Assembly (NCBI GenBank): GCA_029243395.1
Contig: JAQWSE010000013.1
Location: forward strand, 186,001 to 250,000
Direction of reading: 5' to 3'
Source: Paracoccaceae bacterium
GTDB taxonomy: Bacteria; Pseudomonadota; Alphaproteobacteria; Rhodobacterales; Rhodobacteraceae
Length of the DNA: 64,000 nucleotides
In this document: positions 36,411 through 43,705 of the stretch, one piece after another
Layout: every line of letters begins with the position of its first letter
How positions within the stretch are numbered: position 1 is the first letter of the stretch
The notes under the pieces: model-generated
The model's database searches: none
The model's input: the letters and a program-made list of their open reading frames with translations, nothing else
Told to the model about the DNA's origin: nothing
Program-made: the position numbers and the translations under genes

Positions 36411-37067
36411 CTAAAAAGCACGATATTTTAAGTAGGCCTCTTGTGGATCCATGCCTTCTCGAATTTCTTTTCTTAATTCACTCTCTGTATTTATGAGATT
36501 TTCTGATTGCTCCAAGATATCTATTACATCTTTTTTTGGGATTATTACAATTCCATCGATATCAGCGATCAGGTAATCTCCCGTATTTATTGATACTCCA
36601 CCAATTTTAATAGAAGTTCCCATGTCAATAGCTTTCCAATACGAAACAATATCCTTTGGAGTATAGAATTTTGACCAAACTGGAAAATCAATCTTGTTAA
36701 TAAATTCTAGGTCACGACAACCACCATCAACAATGTAACCACGAATTCCTTTAATTTTGAGATATTCTGCACTTAACTCACCCATTAGAGCAACAGATTG
36801 ATCGTTTGGTTGACAGACAAGAATTTTGTCACTAGGGGCTTTTGACAGTAGCCCTGTCCAAGCGAGCAATGTTTCGTGTTCATCATATTTAGTATTTGAT
36901 TTTCCATTTATCGTGAAGATTTGACCAGCAATCTTATGCTTTATTAAGTTTGGTTTAATGGATGAATCAATCACAAAATTTCGAAACCCATTTCCCCTCA
37001 TCACGTCATGAACCACACTGCTGAAGCATTTTTCCAATCTATTGGAAATTTCATTTTGATTAATCAT
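36411..37067 (-). CDS. RraA-like/HMG-aldolase family protein
   Basis: 218 residues; aaggag precedes the ATG. The family core is visible: GELSAEYLKIKGIRGYIVDGGCRDLEFI (Arg-Asp of the active site), FPVWSKFYTP, GGVSINTGDYLIADIDGIVIIP. Members act as 4-hydroxy-4-methyl-2-oxoglutarate/oxaloacetate-type aldolases-decarboxylases, or bind RNase E as RraA. In alphaproteobacteria an aldolase/decarboxylase or catabolic role is more usual. It stands alone among repeats and scraps, so its partners cannot be read from context. Confidence 0.85.
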   Translation of the reverse strand: MINQNEISNRLEKCFSSVVHDVMRGNGFRNFVIDSSIKPNLIKHKIAGQIFTINGKSNTKYDEHETLLAWTGLLSKAPSDKILVCQPNDQSVALMGELSAEYLKIKGIRGYIVDGGCRDLEFINKIDFPVWSKFYTPKDIVSYWKAIDMGTSIKIGGVSINTGDYLIADIDGIVIIPKKDVIDILEQSENLINTESELRKEIREGMDPQEAYLKYRAF

Positions 37068-37229
37068 GACTTCAACTCCTTAAACCTAAATCAATTTGGC
37101 ATTTATTAATTACTCCCAAATGACAGTTATTAAAATATCTTTTTTTTATTTAAGAGGTGTTGCTCCTGTTTTACTACATAAACGACAAAGAAGAGAAGAG
37201 GAAGCATACTTAAAGCATAACATAGAGTA

Positions 37230-37394
37230 TTACTTAAAGTATTCATCTTCTCCTTTTAGTTTTGATTTGGTTTTAAGACTGAAACTTATTCTATTAGAAG
37301 AATAATATTTGATGAGATCAGTAGGAACTCTTCTAACAAAATAAAAAATTGAATTGCGCGTAGTAAGATATATTTTTTCTTTTTTGTACATCAT
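37230..37394 (-). pseudogene. Second truncated integrase N-terminus
   Basis: Translates to a start (MMYKKEKIYLTTRN) and IFYFVRRVPTDLIKYYSSNRISFSLKTKSK, the same DUF6538-like integrase N-terminal domain as at 21767, then breaks off. It begins about 80 bases from an inverted tRNA-Leu end remnant (37471-37488), reproducing the tRNA-integrase arrangement at 21.7 kb in mirror image. Confidence 0.7.
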
Positions 37395-37470
37395 TTTGTG
37401 TATCACTTTGAATATAACAATAAAAAACTTCATATATATGAATGAGTTAAACACATTATCTGATGTTATA

Positions 37471-37488
37471 TGATGCGGCTGAGAAGCA
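37471..37488 (-). repeat. tRNA-Leu 3'-end remnant, copy 4
   Basis: tgatgcggctgagaagca is the reverse complement of the tRNA-Leu end (cttctcagccgca core). The long flank conserved in copies 1 and 2 is missing. Confidence 0.55.
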
Positions 37489-37525
37489 CTAGTTTGCCTC
37501 TATGAAGCACCACTCACATCTTAAT

Positions 37526-37615
37526 GTAAGCAATTACAATAAGTTAGTTATTCGTGAGTCACTGTCAACAGGCACGTTTTCTTTCACAGTTAAATAACCG
37601 TTACTAGTATAGGGA
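37526..37615. repeat. Composite repeat shared with 31.8-32.04 kb
   Basis: The first 53 bases are the inverse of 31802-31854. The rest (cacgttttctttcacag...ccgttactagtataggg) matches 31980-32035 in direct orientation. So this copy joins two pieces that lie apart at the other location, which shows past recombination between them. Confidence 0.75.
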
Positions 37616-37650
37616 AAGTGATAACCATTTAGGTGTTAACTCACCCTAGG

Positions 37651-37707
37651 CATGGGGCATACCCCCTCCGTACGTATATATTATCAGTGTGTTACACAGA
37701 TCAGTGA
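37651..37707 (+). repeat. Short dispersed repeat (cataccccc...gttacacagat), copy a
   Basis: gcatggggcataccccctcc, tacgtatatat and gtgttacacagat occur in the same order at 39866-39922. The first part recurs inverted at about 40173-40220. Confidence 0.5.
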
Positions 37708-37783
37708 CACAGATTGGTAACCACTTTAGTGTCTTATTAAGGTTTGCTGTTAGGATGATAGGTCTTTAAGTGCACTCATAATA

Positions 37784-37865
37784 GACTCTCAGTGACTCTA
37801 GGATGACTCAGGAGAGTCACATTGGGTGTCAGGAAGGTATCGGACTCTAAAGATAAACTTGAGTC
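37784..37865. promoter_or_regulatory. Cluster of six GANTC sites
   Basis: GACTC or GAGTC occurs at 37784, 37794, 37805, 37814, 37843 and 37861. GANTC is the target of the CcrM methyltransferase of alphaproteobacteria. Six sites in 82 bases is far more than the roughly one per 300 bases expected at this base composition. Two of them form an inverted repeat (gactctc/gagagtc). It could be a methylation-sensitive control or replication region of a mobile element. Confidence 0.55.
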
Positions 37866-37898
37866 TGTGTGGGCTTTAAAATAGGGGTTAGGTTAAGT

Positions 37899-37982
37899 AT
37901 GATAACAATTAATTTAGGTGCTACTGCTATTGCTAGGCAGTTAAACTGCGACAGAACTAGTGTTTATAGGGTGCTAAGGTGA
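37899..37982 (+). pseudogene. C-terminal helix-turn-helix of a serine recombinase (scrap or micro-ORF)
   Basis: 27 codons ending GATAIARQLNCDRTSVYRVLR-stop, the characteristic C-terminal DNA-binding helix-turn-helix of Tn3-resolvase/Hin-type recombinases. The catalytic domain is missing upstream. It is likely the tail of a lost resolvase/invertase gene. Confidence 0.6.
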
Positions 37983-38068
37983 CTAAAGCCATTTTAATAA
38001 TGATTGGTGTAATAGGCTTATTAACATTTGCCTATTTTACTAGGATTATCTTATTCATCATTATCTGA
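37979..38068 (+). CDS. 29-residue hydrophobic micro-ORF
   Basis: GTG start overlapping the end of the resolvase scrap (GTGA). The product is one hydrophobic helix (ILIMIGVIGLLTFAYF...). It may be a real small membrane peptide of a mobile element or fortuitous. Confidence 0.25.
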   Translation: MTKAILIMIGVIGLLTFAYFTRIILFIII

Positions 38069-38481
38069 TAGATTAATTCCTTCTAGGCAGAGTTGTTCCT
38101 TCCTGTTGATCCAGTGTATTCAACGAGTACATCAATAGTAGAAGTATTGAAGCTTGCATTAAGAATCTCCATCTAAAAATATTTAAGTTGACTGGTGTGT
38201 TCCTAAGAGAACATTGCAAAAACCTAGAAACACACCTAACTGCCATCAAAAGGAAGTGGTGTGTTCCTAGGCGAACGAAGACAAAAACTTAGAAATACAC
38301 CAATACAGTCAATCTCTTCAACATAAGTGAAGTACGCCAGAAAGTATTTGATCTAAGTCAACTAAACGGCCTTGAAATTTTGATATACTGATTTGCCATC
38401 TGGCATGTCTAATGCAATGCGTTTGGTAGCCTTTGGAAAGTCTAGGAAATGTATTGCATAAGGGACGCCAAAGTAATCAAT
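38069..38481. other. Non-coding stretch with a tandem hairpin repeat
   Basis: No ORF that I can support. The only structure is the pair of related ~43-bp hairpin units at 38194-38236 and 38258-38301. Confidence 0.5.
38194..38301. repeat. Two tandem ~43-bp imperfect hairpins
   Basis: Unit 1 (38194-38236) and unit 2 (38258-38301) both open with ggtgtgttccta, pass through gaac...caaaaac and close with tagaaa[ct]acacc. Each can fold on itself (ggtgtgtt pairs with aacacacc). They are separated by 21 bases. Confidence 0.6.
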
Positions 38482-38769
38482 CTAATTCTTCAACTCAATT
38501 TCGATGAAGCTCATTTTTGTTTCAGATGTGTTTATCACATTGTGACGAACTCCTGCATCTCTTCTATATGCGTTTCCTGCTGCAACTACTGCAGTCGTTT
38601 GTGTTCCATCTGGATGTTGTAGCAACATAGAGCAATTAGTAATTGCAGTTATTACGTAGTCATATTCATGGACATGCCAACCAGTTTCTTGATCTGGTTC
38701 AAAGTCAAATCTAGTGACACGTACCTTTTCATCTTCAATAAGAAGATTGGATGAGCATGTAGTAAGCAT
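38482..38769 (-). CDS. Small single-domain cupin
   Basis: 95 residues. Cupin motif 1 is GWHVHEYDYVITAI and motif 2 AYRRDAGVRHNVIN; histidines and Glu/Asp suitable for metal binding are present. The length is that of a single beta-barrel. Such proteins serve as isomerases, dioxygenases or small sensor domains; no context narrows this. The ribosome-binding site is weak. Convergent or co-directional partners are absent. Confidence 0.75.
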   Translation of the reverse strand: MLTTCSSNLLIEDEKVRVTRFDFEPDQETGWHVHEYDYVITAITNCSMLLQHPDGTQTTAVVAAGNAYRRDAGVRHNVINTSETKMSFIEIELKN

Positions 38770-38970
38770 TTTCTTTACTTCAGCTTTCTTTGCATATTAC
38801 GATCACATATATGAACAGGTAAGCATGAAGACAAGGGTAGGATTATGGTTAAGATTTGTTTATTCATTATCAAGCCTGCTATCATGACAGACAGATTGAA
38901 TAATACCTTTATTGCTATCAAAATCATATGAAATACAATAGTAAATTATAAAACTCCTTCAATGGCAGAG

Positions 38971-39603
38971 CTAAGCTTTTTTTGCCCAATAATCTTCTGA
39001 ATTTTTAAAATCTTGCCACTTTGAAGGCGTCTCTGCTCCCTGTACCATCGATGCCCCTGTTCCAATCAAAACTTTATGATGATCAATGTTCAATGTTTTG
39101 AGCCACCTTTGTTGCCCCATTGTTATTGATACAAAGTATCCAATTTCAACAATCTCAGGTTCAGAAAAATACTGATATAATTGTTCCCATAATGCGTCGT
39201 CGCACTCTAAATCCCAAACAATGGCTTGAGTGTATCTCAAAGCGGCTTTTTGCTTCTCGCTGTATCGGAGAGAATTTTCAAAATTTAACAAATCCTTGTA
39301 GTCACTTTCTACCAGACCTTTGTTTTTTGATTGAATTGTCCTTTGGTTTCCACAAGATTCACATTTCACCGAATGTGATACGTAAACTCTACATAATTCT
39401 TTAATTGTGTGCTCGGCAATTCCTTCATGAAAAACCGTTTGCCAAGTATTCGCAAAAGACCAAAAAGCTGCAGGAACATGAGCTCTAATAGCCTGGCTCT
39501 CAGGCCTTGGAGTGCCCCTTACTTTACACCTTTCCATTTCCGCCCGCATGGCATCATCTTCCATTGTTTTGGGGTCAACGTAATTAATTCGTTGTTTTTC
39601 CAT
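38971..39603 (-). CDS. Carboxymuconolactone-decarboxylase/AhpD-like protein
   Basis: 210 residues. The ATG at 39603 is preceded by ttggaggag, a strong site, so the longer TTG start (39615), which overlaps that site, is rejected. The helical CMD core has a CxxC pair (SHSVKCESCGNQRT) like the redox cysteines of AhpD-type proteins, and LRYTQAIVWD, EIGYFVSITMGQQRW. It may act as a peroxidase partner or a lactone decarboxylase. The neighbourhood is non-coding and gives no hint. Confidence 0.8.
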   Translation of the reverse strand: MEKQRINYVDPKTMEDDAMRAEMERCKVRGTPRPESQAIRAHVPAAFWSFANTWQTVFHEGIAEHTIKELCRVYVSHSVKCESCGNQRTIQSKNKGLVESDYKDLLNFENSLRYSEKQKAALRYTQAIVWDLECDDALWEQLYQYFSEPEIVEIGYFVSITMGQQRWLKTLNIDHHKVLIGTGASMVQGAETPSKWQDFKNSEDYWAKKA

Positions 39604-39865
39604 GATCTCCTCCAAAAAATCTTCTTAAAGTTTGCATTTTTAATTGTTAATCAAAAATTGTTAAATTGGATATAGAATTCAGAGTAAACTGATGTAAATA
39701 AAAATGATATAATAAATCATGTTGTTTAGATTAATGACAATATACATTGAGGCTCTAAAAACTAAGGTTACTATTATCGCAACGTTAAGTTTCTAACAAA
39801 AACTATTCTTGACTGAAAACCAAATACTTCAATTCTCTAAATATCTTAAACATATATACCCCTAT

Positions 39866-39922
39866 GCATGAACCATACCCCCTATCCAGGACATGTATAT
39901 ATGAGGTGTTACACAGATGGGT
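39866..39922 (+). repeat. Short dispersed repeat, copy b
   Basis: Copy of the 37651 repeat: cataccccctatcc, catgtatatat, gtgttacacagat in the same order. Confidence 0.5.
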
Positions 39923-39954
39923 GGTATGTGTGTTTAAGACATTTAATGCGTATT

Positions 39955-40053
39955 ATGAGTGAGAAACTACCATTTATAGAAAGAGTTAAAGGATACAAAG
40001 AAAGATTTGCAAAACATAAAAGCTTTTTCTCTGATCTATATCCTGAACAGTAA
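39955..40053 (+). CDS. Possible 32-residue basic micro-ORF
   Basis: Translates to MSEKLPFIERVKGYKERFAK and 12 further residues ending YPEQ. It is charged and helix-like, with an intrinsic-terminator-like hairpin directly after its stop. No ribosome-binding site is evident, and no family is recognised. Confidence 0.3.
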   Translation: MSEKLPFIERVKGYKERFAKHKSFFSDLYPEQ

Positions 40054-40075
40054 GTCCGACATCGGACATTTTTAT
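40054..40075 (+). terminator. Terminator-like hairpin
   Basis: gtccg-acat-cggac followed by atttttatt. Short stem but a proper T-rich tail, immediately after the preceding micro-ORF. Confidence 0.45.
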
Positions 40076-40371
40076 TGTCACATGACAAGATAGACTTGCT
40101 ATATGGCCTCTCACTAGGAGCTGCAGCATCTTCTAGCTCTCCTCTTTAAAAACCTAATCTGTGGCAGAGGTTATGTATACATACGTACAGGGGTGGGGTA
40201 GCATGGAGCATGCATGGGGTGTGAGTGAGGTAGAAGGCTTAGATTTTGTTACCTTCTAGCTTCTTGTTGTATTCTTCATGAATCAATTTTATTTCTGAAT
40301 CTATTGTGTCCTTTAGGCTATCATAATCACTAAATAACTGGCATTGAAATTTCTTTATAGTCTAATATCCA
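40076..40371. other. Stretch without supported gene
   Basis: Contains the inverted copy c of the dispersed repeat (about 40173-40220). On the minus strand at about 40244-40360 is an open frame with a charged, coding-like product (ending KLIHEEYNKKLEGNKI) but no usable start; one inserted or deleted base would join it to an upstream ATG. It may be a frameshifted small gene. Confidence 0.35.
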
Positions 40372-40491
40372 TCAGTCTTTAAAAAAAGCTATGTAAACAC
40401 AAAGAACAATTATGATAAGTTTACCCCAATCCAAATCCCATTGAGTTCCCTCACCAAATGTATTTTTAAAATTTTCAATTTTCTTTTTCAT
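40372..40491 (-). CDS. 39-residue membrane micro-protein
   Basis: aggag precedes the ATG at 5-base spacing. The product has a basic N-terminus, then GEGTQWDLDWGKL and a hydrophobic helix (IIIVLCVYIAFF). Looks like a small single-pass membrane protein of a mobile element; no family recognised. Confidence 0.45.
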   Translation of the reverse strand: MKKKIENFKNTFGEGTQWDLDWGKLIIIVLCVYIAFFKD

Positions 40492-40698
40492 TTAATCTCC
40501 TGTTAAAATTTGATTTTGCTCAGTTATACTTGCCTCTCTACCCTCTTTCTACTTCTTTTAACACACTGTCTAGCTAGTCCCTATAGTTATCCAAGTCTAA
40601 TCATTGATAGAAGTAGATAGGACTATAGTTATAATGCAGATAGAAGTATAGAGAGCCTTACATTAGCAATATATTTTCAAAAGAAAGGATAAATAATC

Positions 40699-40818
40699 AT
40701 GGATTTAGAAGAAGTTTACTTGCGTCAGATAGATCAAAAGTTAAAACAAAACAATGAATTACATGAGGAATCCAATAAACTCCTAAGAGAAATTCTACGA
40801 GAGTTAACAAAGAGCTAG
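40699..40818 (+). CDS. 39-residue helical micro-protein, MDLEEVYLRQ family, copy 1
   Basis: aggata precedes the ATG. The product is one amphipathic, coiled-coil-like helix (MDLEEVYLRQIDQKL then NNELHEESNKLLREIL). A second, diverged copy lies at 43292-43399 on the other strand (MNLEELLLRQ ... EENNKLLREIL) and a truncated copy at 45688. Conservation of the protein while the DNA has diverged suggests it is translated. Function unknown. Confidence 0.55.
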   Translation: MDLEEVYLRQIDQKLKQNNELHEESNKLLREILRELTKS

Positions 40819-40836
40819 AATGTGGTGGGCAGAGAA

Positions 40837-40932
40837 ATGACTAACACTGACATCTATATGATTATAGAAGCTAGTGTATTCCTTGCTTTTGTTGGTTACA
40901 TGTGGTGGAGGTCACAACCACCTAAGAAATAG
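40837..40932 (+). CDS. 31-residue membrane micro-protein
   Basis: Starts 18 bases after the previous micro-ORF. A single hydrophobic helix (SVFLAFVGYMWW) ends in RSQPPKK. It may be co-transcribed with the coiled-coil micro-protein. A weak purine-rich ribosome-binding site is present. Confidence 0.35.
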   Translation: MTNTDIYMIIEASVFLAFVGYMWWRSQPPKK

Positions 40933-40959
40933 GGTAAATATTTTAATAGGGTAAATATT

Positions 40960-41826
40960 TTGGCTATATGTTTTATGTTAGGAGCATCCTTTTTCTTTGC
41001 ATGTGCTACAATTTTGGTAAAAGGTTTAGGGATATCTATTTTCGGTAATGGCATCCATCCTATCCAAATTGCTCACGCAAGGTTCTTTTTTTCTTTTATT
41101 TTGTTGGGCTTTATTTGGTGTTTAATCAGACCTGAAATAAAATCATCTAACCTTAGTCTTCATTTTCTTCGTTCACTATTTGGTTGGTTTGGAGTATCAA
41201 TTTTATTTACTTCAGTTCTTTATATTCCAGTAAGTGATGCAACCGCACTAACGTTTCTTAATCCAATATTTGCTATGATATTTGCAGTACTAATATTTAG
41301 GGAACAAGTTGGTTTAATACGTTGGAGCGCTGCATTGATTTCTTTCTCAGGAGGTTTGTTATTAATTCGTCCAACAACAAATTTTGCTGTCGACCCAGTG
41401 GCTCTTCTTTGCCTGTTTGGTGCCGTAGTTATGGGCTTAGAAATAATCTGCATAAAGGTTTTATCAAACCGAGAACAAGTATTTAAAATACTGTTTTTAA
41501 ATAATTGTTTTGCAATGTGTGTTGGATTCATTTTTTTACCATTTCATTTTGTGGTTCCAAGCTTGCTAGAATTGGGTGTACTATTAATCATTGCTATTTG
41601 TATGCTTTCTGGGCAGTTTTGCTTTATTAATTCTGTTAAACGGGCGGAAACAAGTTTTCTAATGCCTTTCTTTTATACGACCCTTATTTTTGTTATATTG
41701 CTTGACCTGATTGTTTTTAGTTCCTTACCTGATAAAACAAGTTATCTAGGTGCAAGCATTATTATTTTTGGTTCATTTATTGTAGCCTTACGAGAATTGA
41801 AGATAAAAAATGAGAAAGAAGAATGA
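40960..41826 (+). CDS. EamA/DMT-superfamily permease
   Basis: 288 residues, ten hydrophobic helices in two EamA halves (SDATALTFLNPIFAMIFAVLIFREQV is the typical end of the first half). Likely a metabolite or amino-acid exporter. The start is a TTG right at the first helix, preceded by a tandem agggtaaatatttt, so the 5' end may have been rebuilt or trimmed. A broken inverted copy of its 5' end is at 36149-36266. Its stop overlaps the NYN gene start by 4 bases. Confidence 0.85.
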   Translation: MAICFMLGASFFFACATILVKGLGISIFGNGIHPIQIAHARFFFSFILLGFIWCLIRPEIKSSNLSLHFLRSLFGWFGVSILFTSVLYIPVSDATALTFLNPIFAMIFAVLIFREQVGLIRWSAALISFSGGLLLIRPTTNFAVDPVALLCLFGAVVMGLEIICIKVLSNREQVFKILFLNNCFAMCVGFIFLPFHFVVPSLLELGVLLIIAICMLSGQFCFINSVKRAETSFLMPFFYTTLIFVILLDLIVFSSLPDKTSYLGASIIIFGSFIVALRELKIKNEKEE

Positions 41827-42299
41827 AAAAAGTTTCCATTTTTGTTGATGTCCAAAACATCTATTACACAACAAAGCAACAATTTGACTCCAACTTCGAC
41901 TATAACAAATTTTGGAGATTTGTAACACATGAAAGGGAAGTTATTGCTGCAATTGCTTACACGACAAATAGAGGCGATCGAAAGCAAATTCAGTTCCAAA
42001 ACATTCTAAGGGCAATCGGTTTTGAAGTAAGATTGAAACCGTTCATCAAGAGGTCAGATGGTTCGTCAAAAGGTGATTGGGATGTGGGAATTACTATAGA
42101 TATCTTGGAATACGCCCATCAGTCTGATATTATTGTTTTAGCCTCTGGGGATGGTGATTTTGATATATTAATACAAAAAATAAGATCATTATATAATGTG
42201 GATACAGAAGTATTTGGCGTTTCAAGTTTAACTGCTAATTCTTTAAAGAATGCAACAACTAGTTACTTCCCAATTGATAAAGAATTACTCTTGAAATAG
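41823..42299 (+). CDS. NYN-domain (LabA/PIN-like) protein
   Basis: 158 residues. The NYN/PIN nuclease-like fold shows its acidic residues: FVDVQNIYY near the N-terminus, KGDWDVGITIDI in the middle and ASGDGDFDILI. Such proteins are predicted metal-dependent RNases or RNA-binding regulators. Translation is coupled to the EamA permease through an ATGA overlap, an unusual pairing. Confidence 0.88.
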   Translation: MKKVSIFVDVQNIYYTTKQQFDSNFDYNKFWRFVTHEREVIAAIAYTTNRGDRKQIQFQNILRAIGFEVRLKPFIKRSDGSSKGDWDVGITIDILEYAHQSDIIVLASGDGDFDILIQKIRSLYNVDTEVFGVSSLTANSLKNATTSYFPIDKELLLK

Positions 42300-42642
42300 A
42301 TCTATAAAAAGTGTTTAGCCAAAGAATGATATGCAATTTTAACAATGATTAATCCAAAATATAATTCTCAACCTAATACTTCCTAAACCAGTGAATCTAA
42401 GTGCCTGTTCAGACAAAGGCTATGTCCTCAGAGATCGTCCCTACATGGTTGCTGAAAAGCTTAATTGTGTTAAAAAATAGGCTGGAAGTTTGTAAATAGT
42501 TGTTGGGATTGAAACGAAAAACACGCTAACAACAATCATGTTCGCCTTCGCTTAACTTTTTTAAGGTAAAACATAAAAATCTCTGGAATTTATTGTGCAA
42601 AGTTTAAAAACAACCTTACATTACTTTCTCTATTCTAGAGTT
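42300..42642. other. Stretch without a supported gene
   Basis: Short coding-like pieces are present (for example around 42410-42480), but no frame has both a start and a recognisable product. Looks like decayed accessory DNA. Confidence 0.4.
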
Positions 42643-42816
42643 CTAATTATTCGTCTGAACTTCATCATGAATAATTGAACTCAAAACAGAGGCAGTATCA
42701 TTTGTATTTTTTACAATGTGGCTTAATCTGTAACTATTATCGTGGCTATGTTTCGTGTTGGTAAGCTGTATTAATACTAATACCCCAAGCAATACAATAA
42801 TTATATTCTGTTTCAT
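42643..42816 (-). CDS. 57-residue signal-anchored small protein
   Basis: aaggtg precedes the ATG. N-terminal hydrophobic helix (MKQNIIIVLLGVLVLIQL) then a polar segment (NDTASVLSSIIHDEVQ). Could be a small membrane-anchored or secreted protein. No family recognised. Confidence 0.45.
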   Translation of the reverse strand: MKQNIIIVLLGVLVLIQLTNTKHSHDNSYRLSHIVKNTNDTASVLSSIIHDEVQTNN

Positions 42817-43291
42817 TTTCTTAACACCTTATAAGCAATTGTTTTGTCGTAGTCTTATTTTTGTACAATGATAGTTATACTCAATTTTATGCCAATCATA
42901 TTAAAATAAACCGTATGCTAGAGCACAAACTGGTTCAGTTTTATGGACTGAAAGCCAGAATATTTGCTTCTTGTCATAGCTTGCGAATTTCCCGAGAACT
43001 TATAGAGGTGCTGAGAGGGGGTATAGTACGACAGCTTACTGCCTTATATTATATCTAATTACTTGAATATGATTATCAGGGTTGCATGGGAACTACTGCA
43101 CTACTTGTCAGTAAAACATTATTATATTAGTTAATTTTATGACTATTTGATTTATATTAATTATTTATCATTCTATTTCACATCTTTTATACAAAATAAT
43201 ATGAAAAAGAACACATTTTCATCAACTTTTCTAACTTGATTTATTAATTAAGAAACTTTATGTTTCCATTCATCAATTAAAAGAAAAATTT
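42817..43291. other. 475-base AT-rich stretch without a supported gene
   Basis: I see no convincing ORF, repeat or RNA. A 65-codon frame at 42861 lacks a start context and family features. Confidence 0.4.
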
Positions 43292-43399
43292 CTATTTCTT
43301 AATTAATACTTTTAAAATTTCTCTTAATAGTTTGTTGTTTTCTTCCTGCAGATCATTTTGTAGTTTCATTTGTCGTAGTAATAATTCCTCTAAGTTCAT
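43292..43399 (-). CDS. 35-residue helical micro-protein, MDLEEVYLRQ family, copy 2
   Basis: aggata lies before the ATG, as in copy 1 at 40699. The product (MNLEELLLRQMKLQNDLQEE then NNKLLREILKVL) is clearly related to copy 1 along its whole length. It is a single amphipathic helix. Confidence 0.55.
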   Translation of the reverse strand: MNLEELLLRQMKLQNDLQEENNKLLREILKVLIKK

Positions 43400-43425
43400 G
43401 GTTTTTATCCTATTTTTAAAAATGT

Positions 43426-43614
43426 AATGGCTATTTAGGTTTCTATGATTTCCTGTGGTCTAAAATATATCTATCAAGATGGACCTCCAGAATACAAGAC
43501 CCTAAGTACGAGGGATTTGTAGGTTGCATTATATGGTTTTCCCGAATTGGATTCTTGATACCTCAAGTCAGTAAAAAGATTTTTGGAGCTGATGAGTTGC
43601 CTTTAAAGACCTAG
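43426..43614 (+). pseudogene. Start-less coding-like frame, possibly a decayed gene
   Basis: 62 codons of balanced, coding-like composition (SRWTSRIQDPKYEGFVGCII, IPQVSKKIFGADELPLKT-stop) follow an in-frame TAA, with no ATG or GTG start; the only TTG start codons are deep inside. Family unknown. Either truncated by recombination or using a rare start. Confidence 0.25.
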
Positions 43615-43705
43615 GCTATGAAAATCAAGAGTCTTAAAATGGGAATCGTTCAAATTTTAAAAGATTCACATATTGAATCAACTGAAAGTTCAAATTTATA
43701 ATTGC

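Noticed and set aside
37096-37305. 69-codon plus-strand ORF
   Set aside because: Most of it is antisense to the integrase fragment on the other strand; only the FYLRGVAP segment is notable and is reported separately.
31802-38301. CRISPR array
   Set aside because: The repeats are long, few, differently oriented and unevenly spaced; no short regular repeat-spacer pattern and no cas genes.
42861-43058. 65-codon plus-strand ORF
   Set aside because: No ribosome-binding site, no family pattern and mixed composition; not distinguishable from chance.
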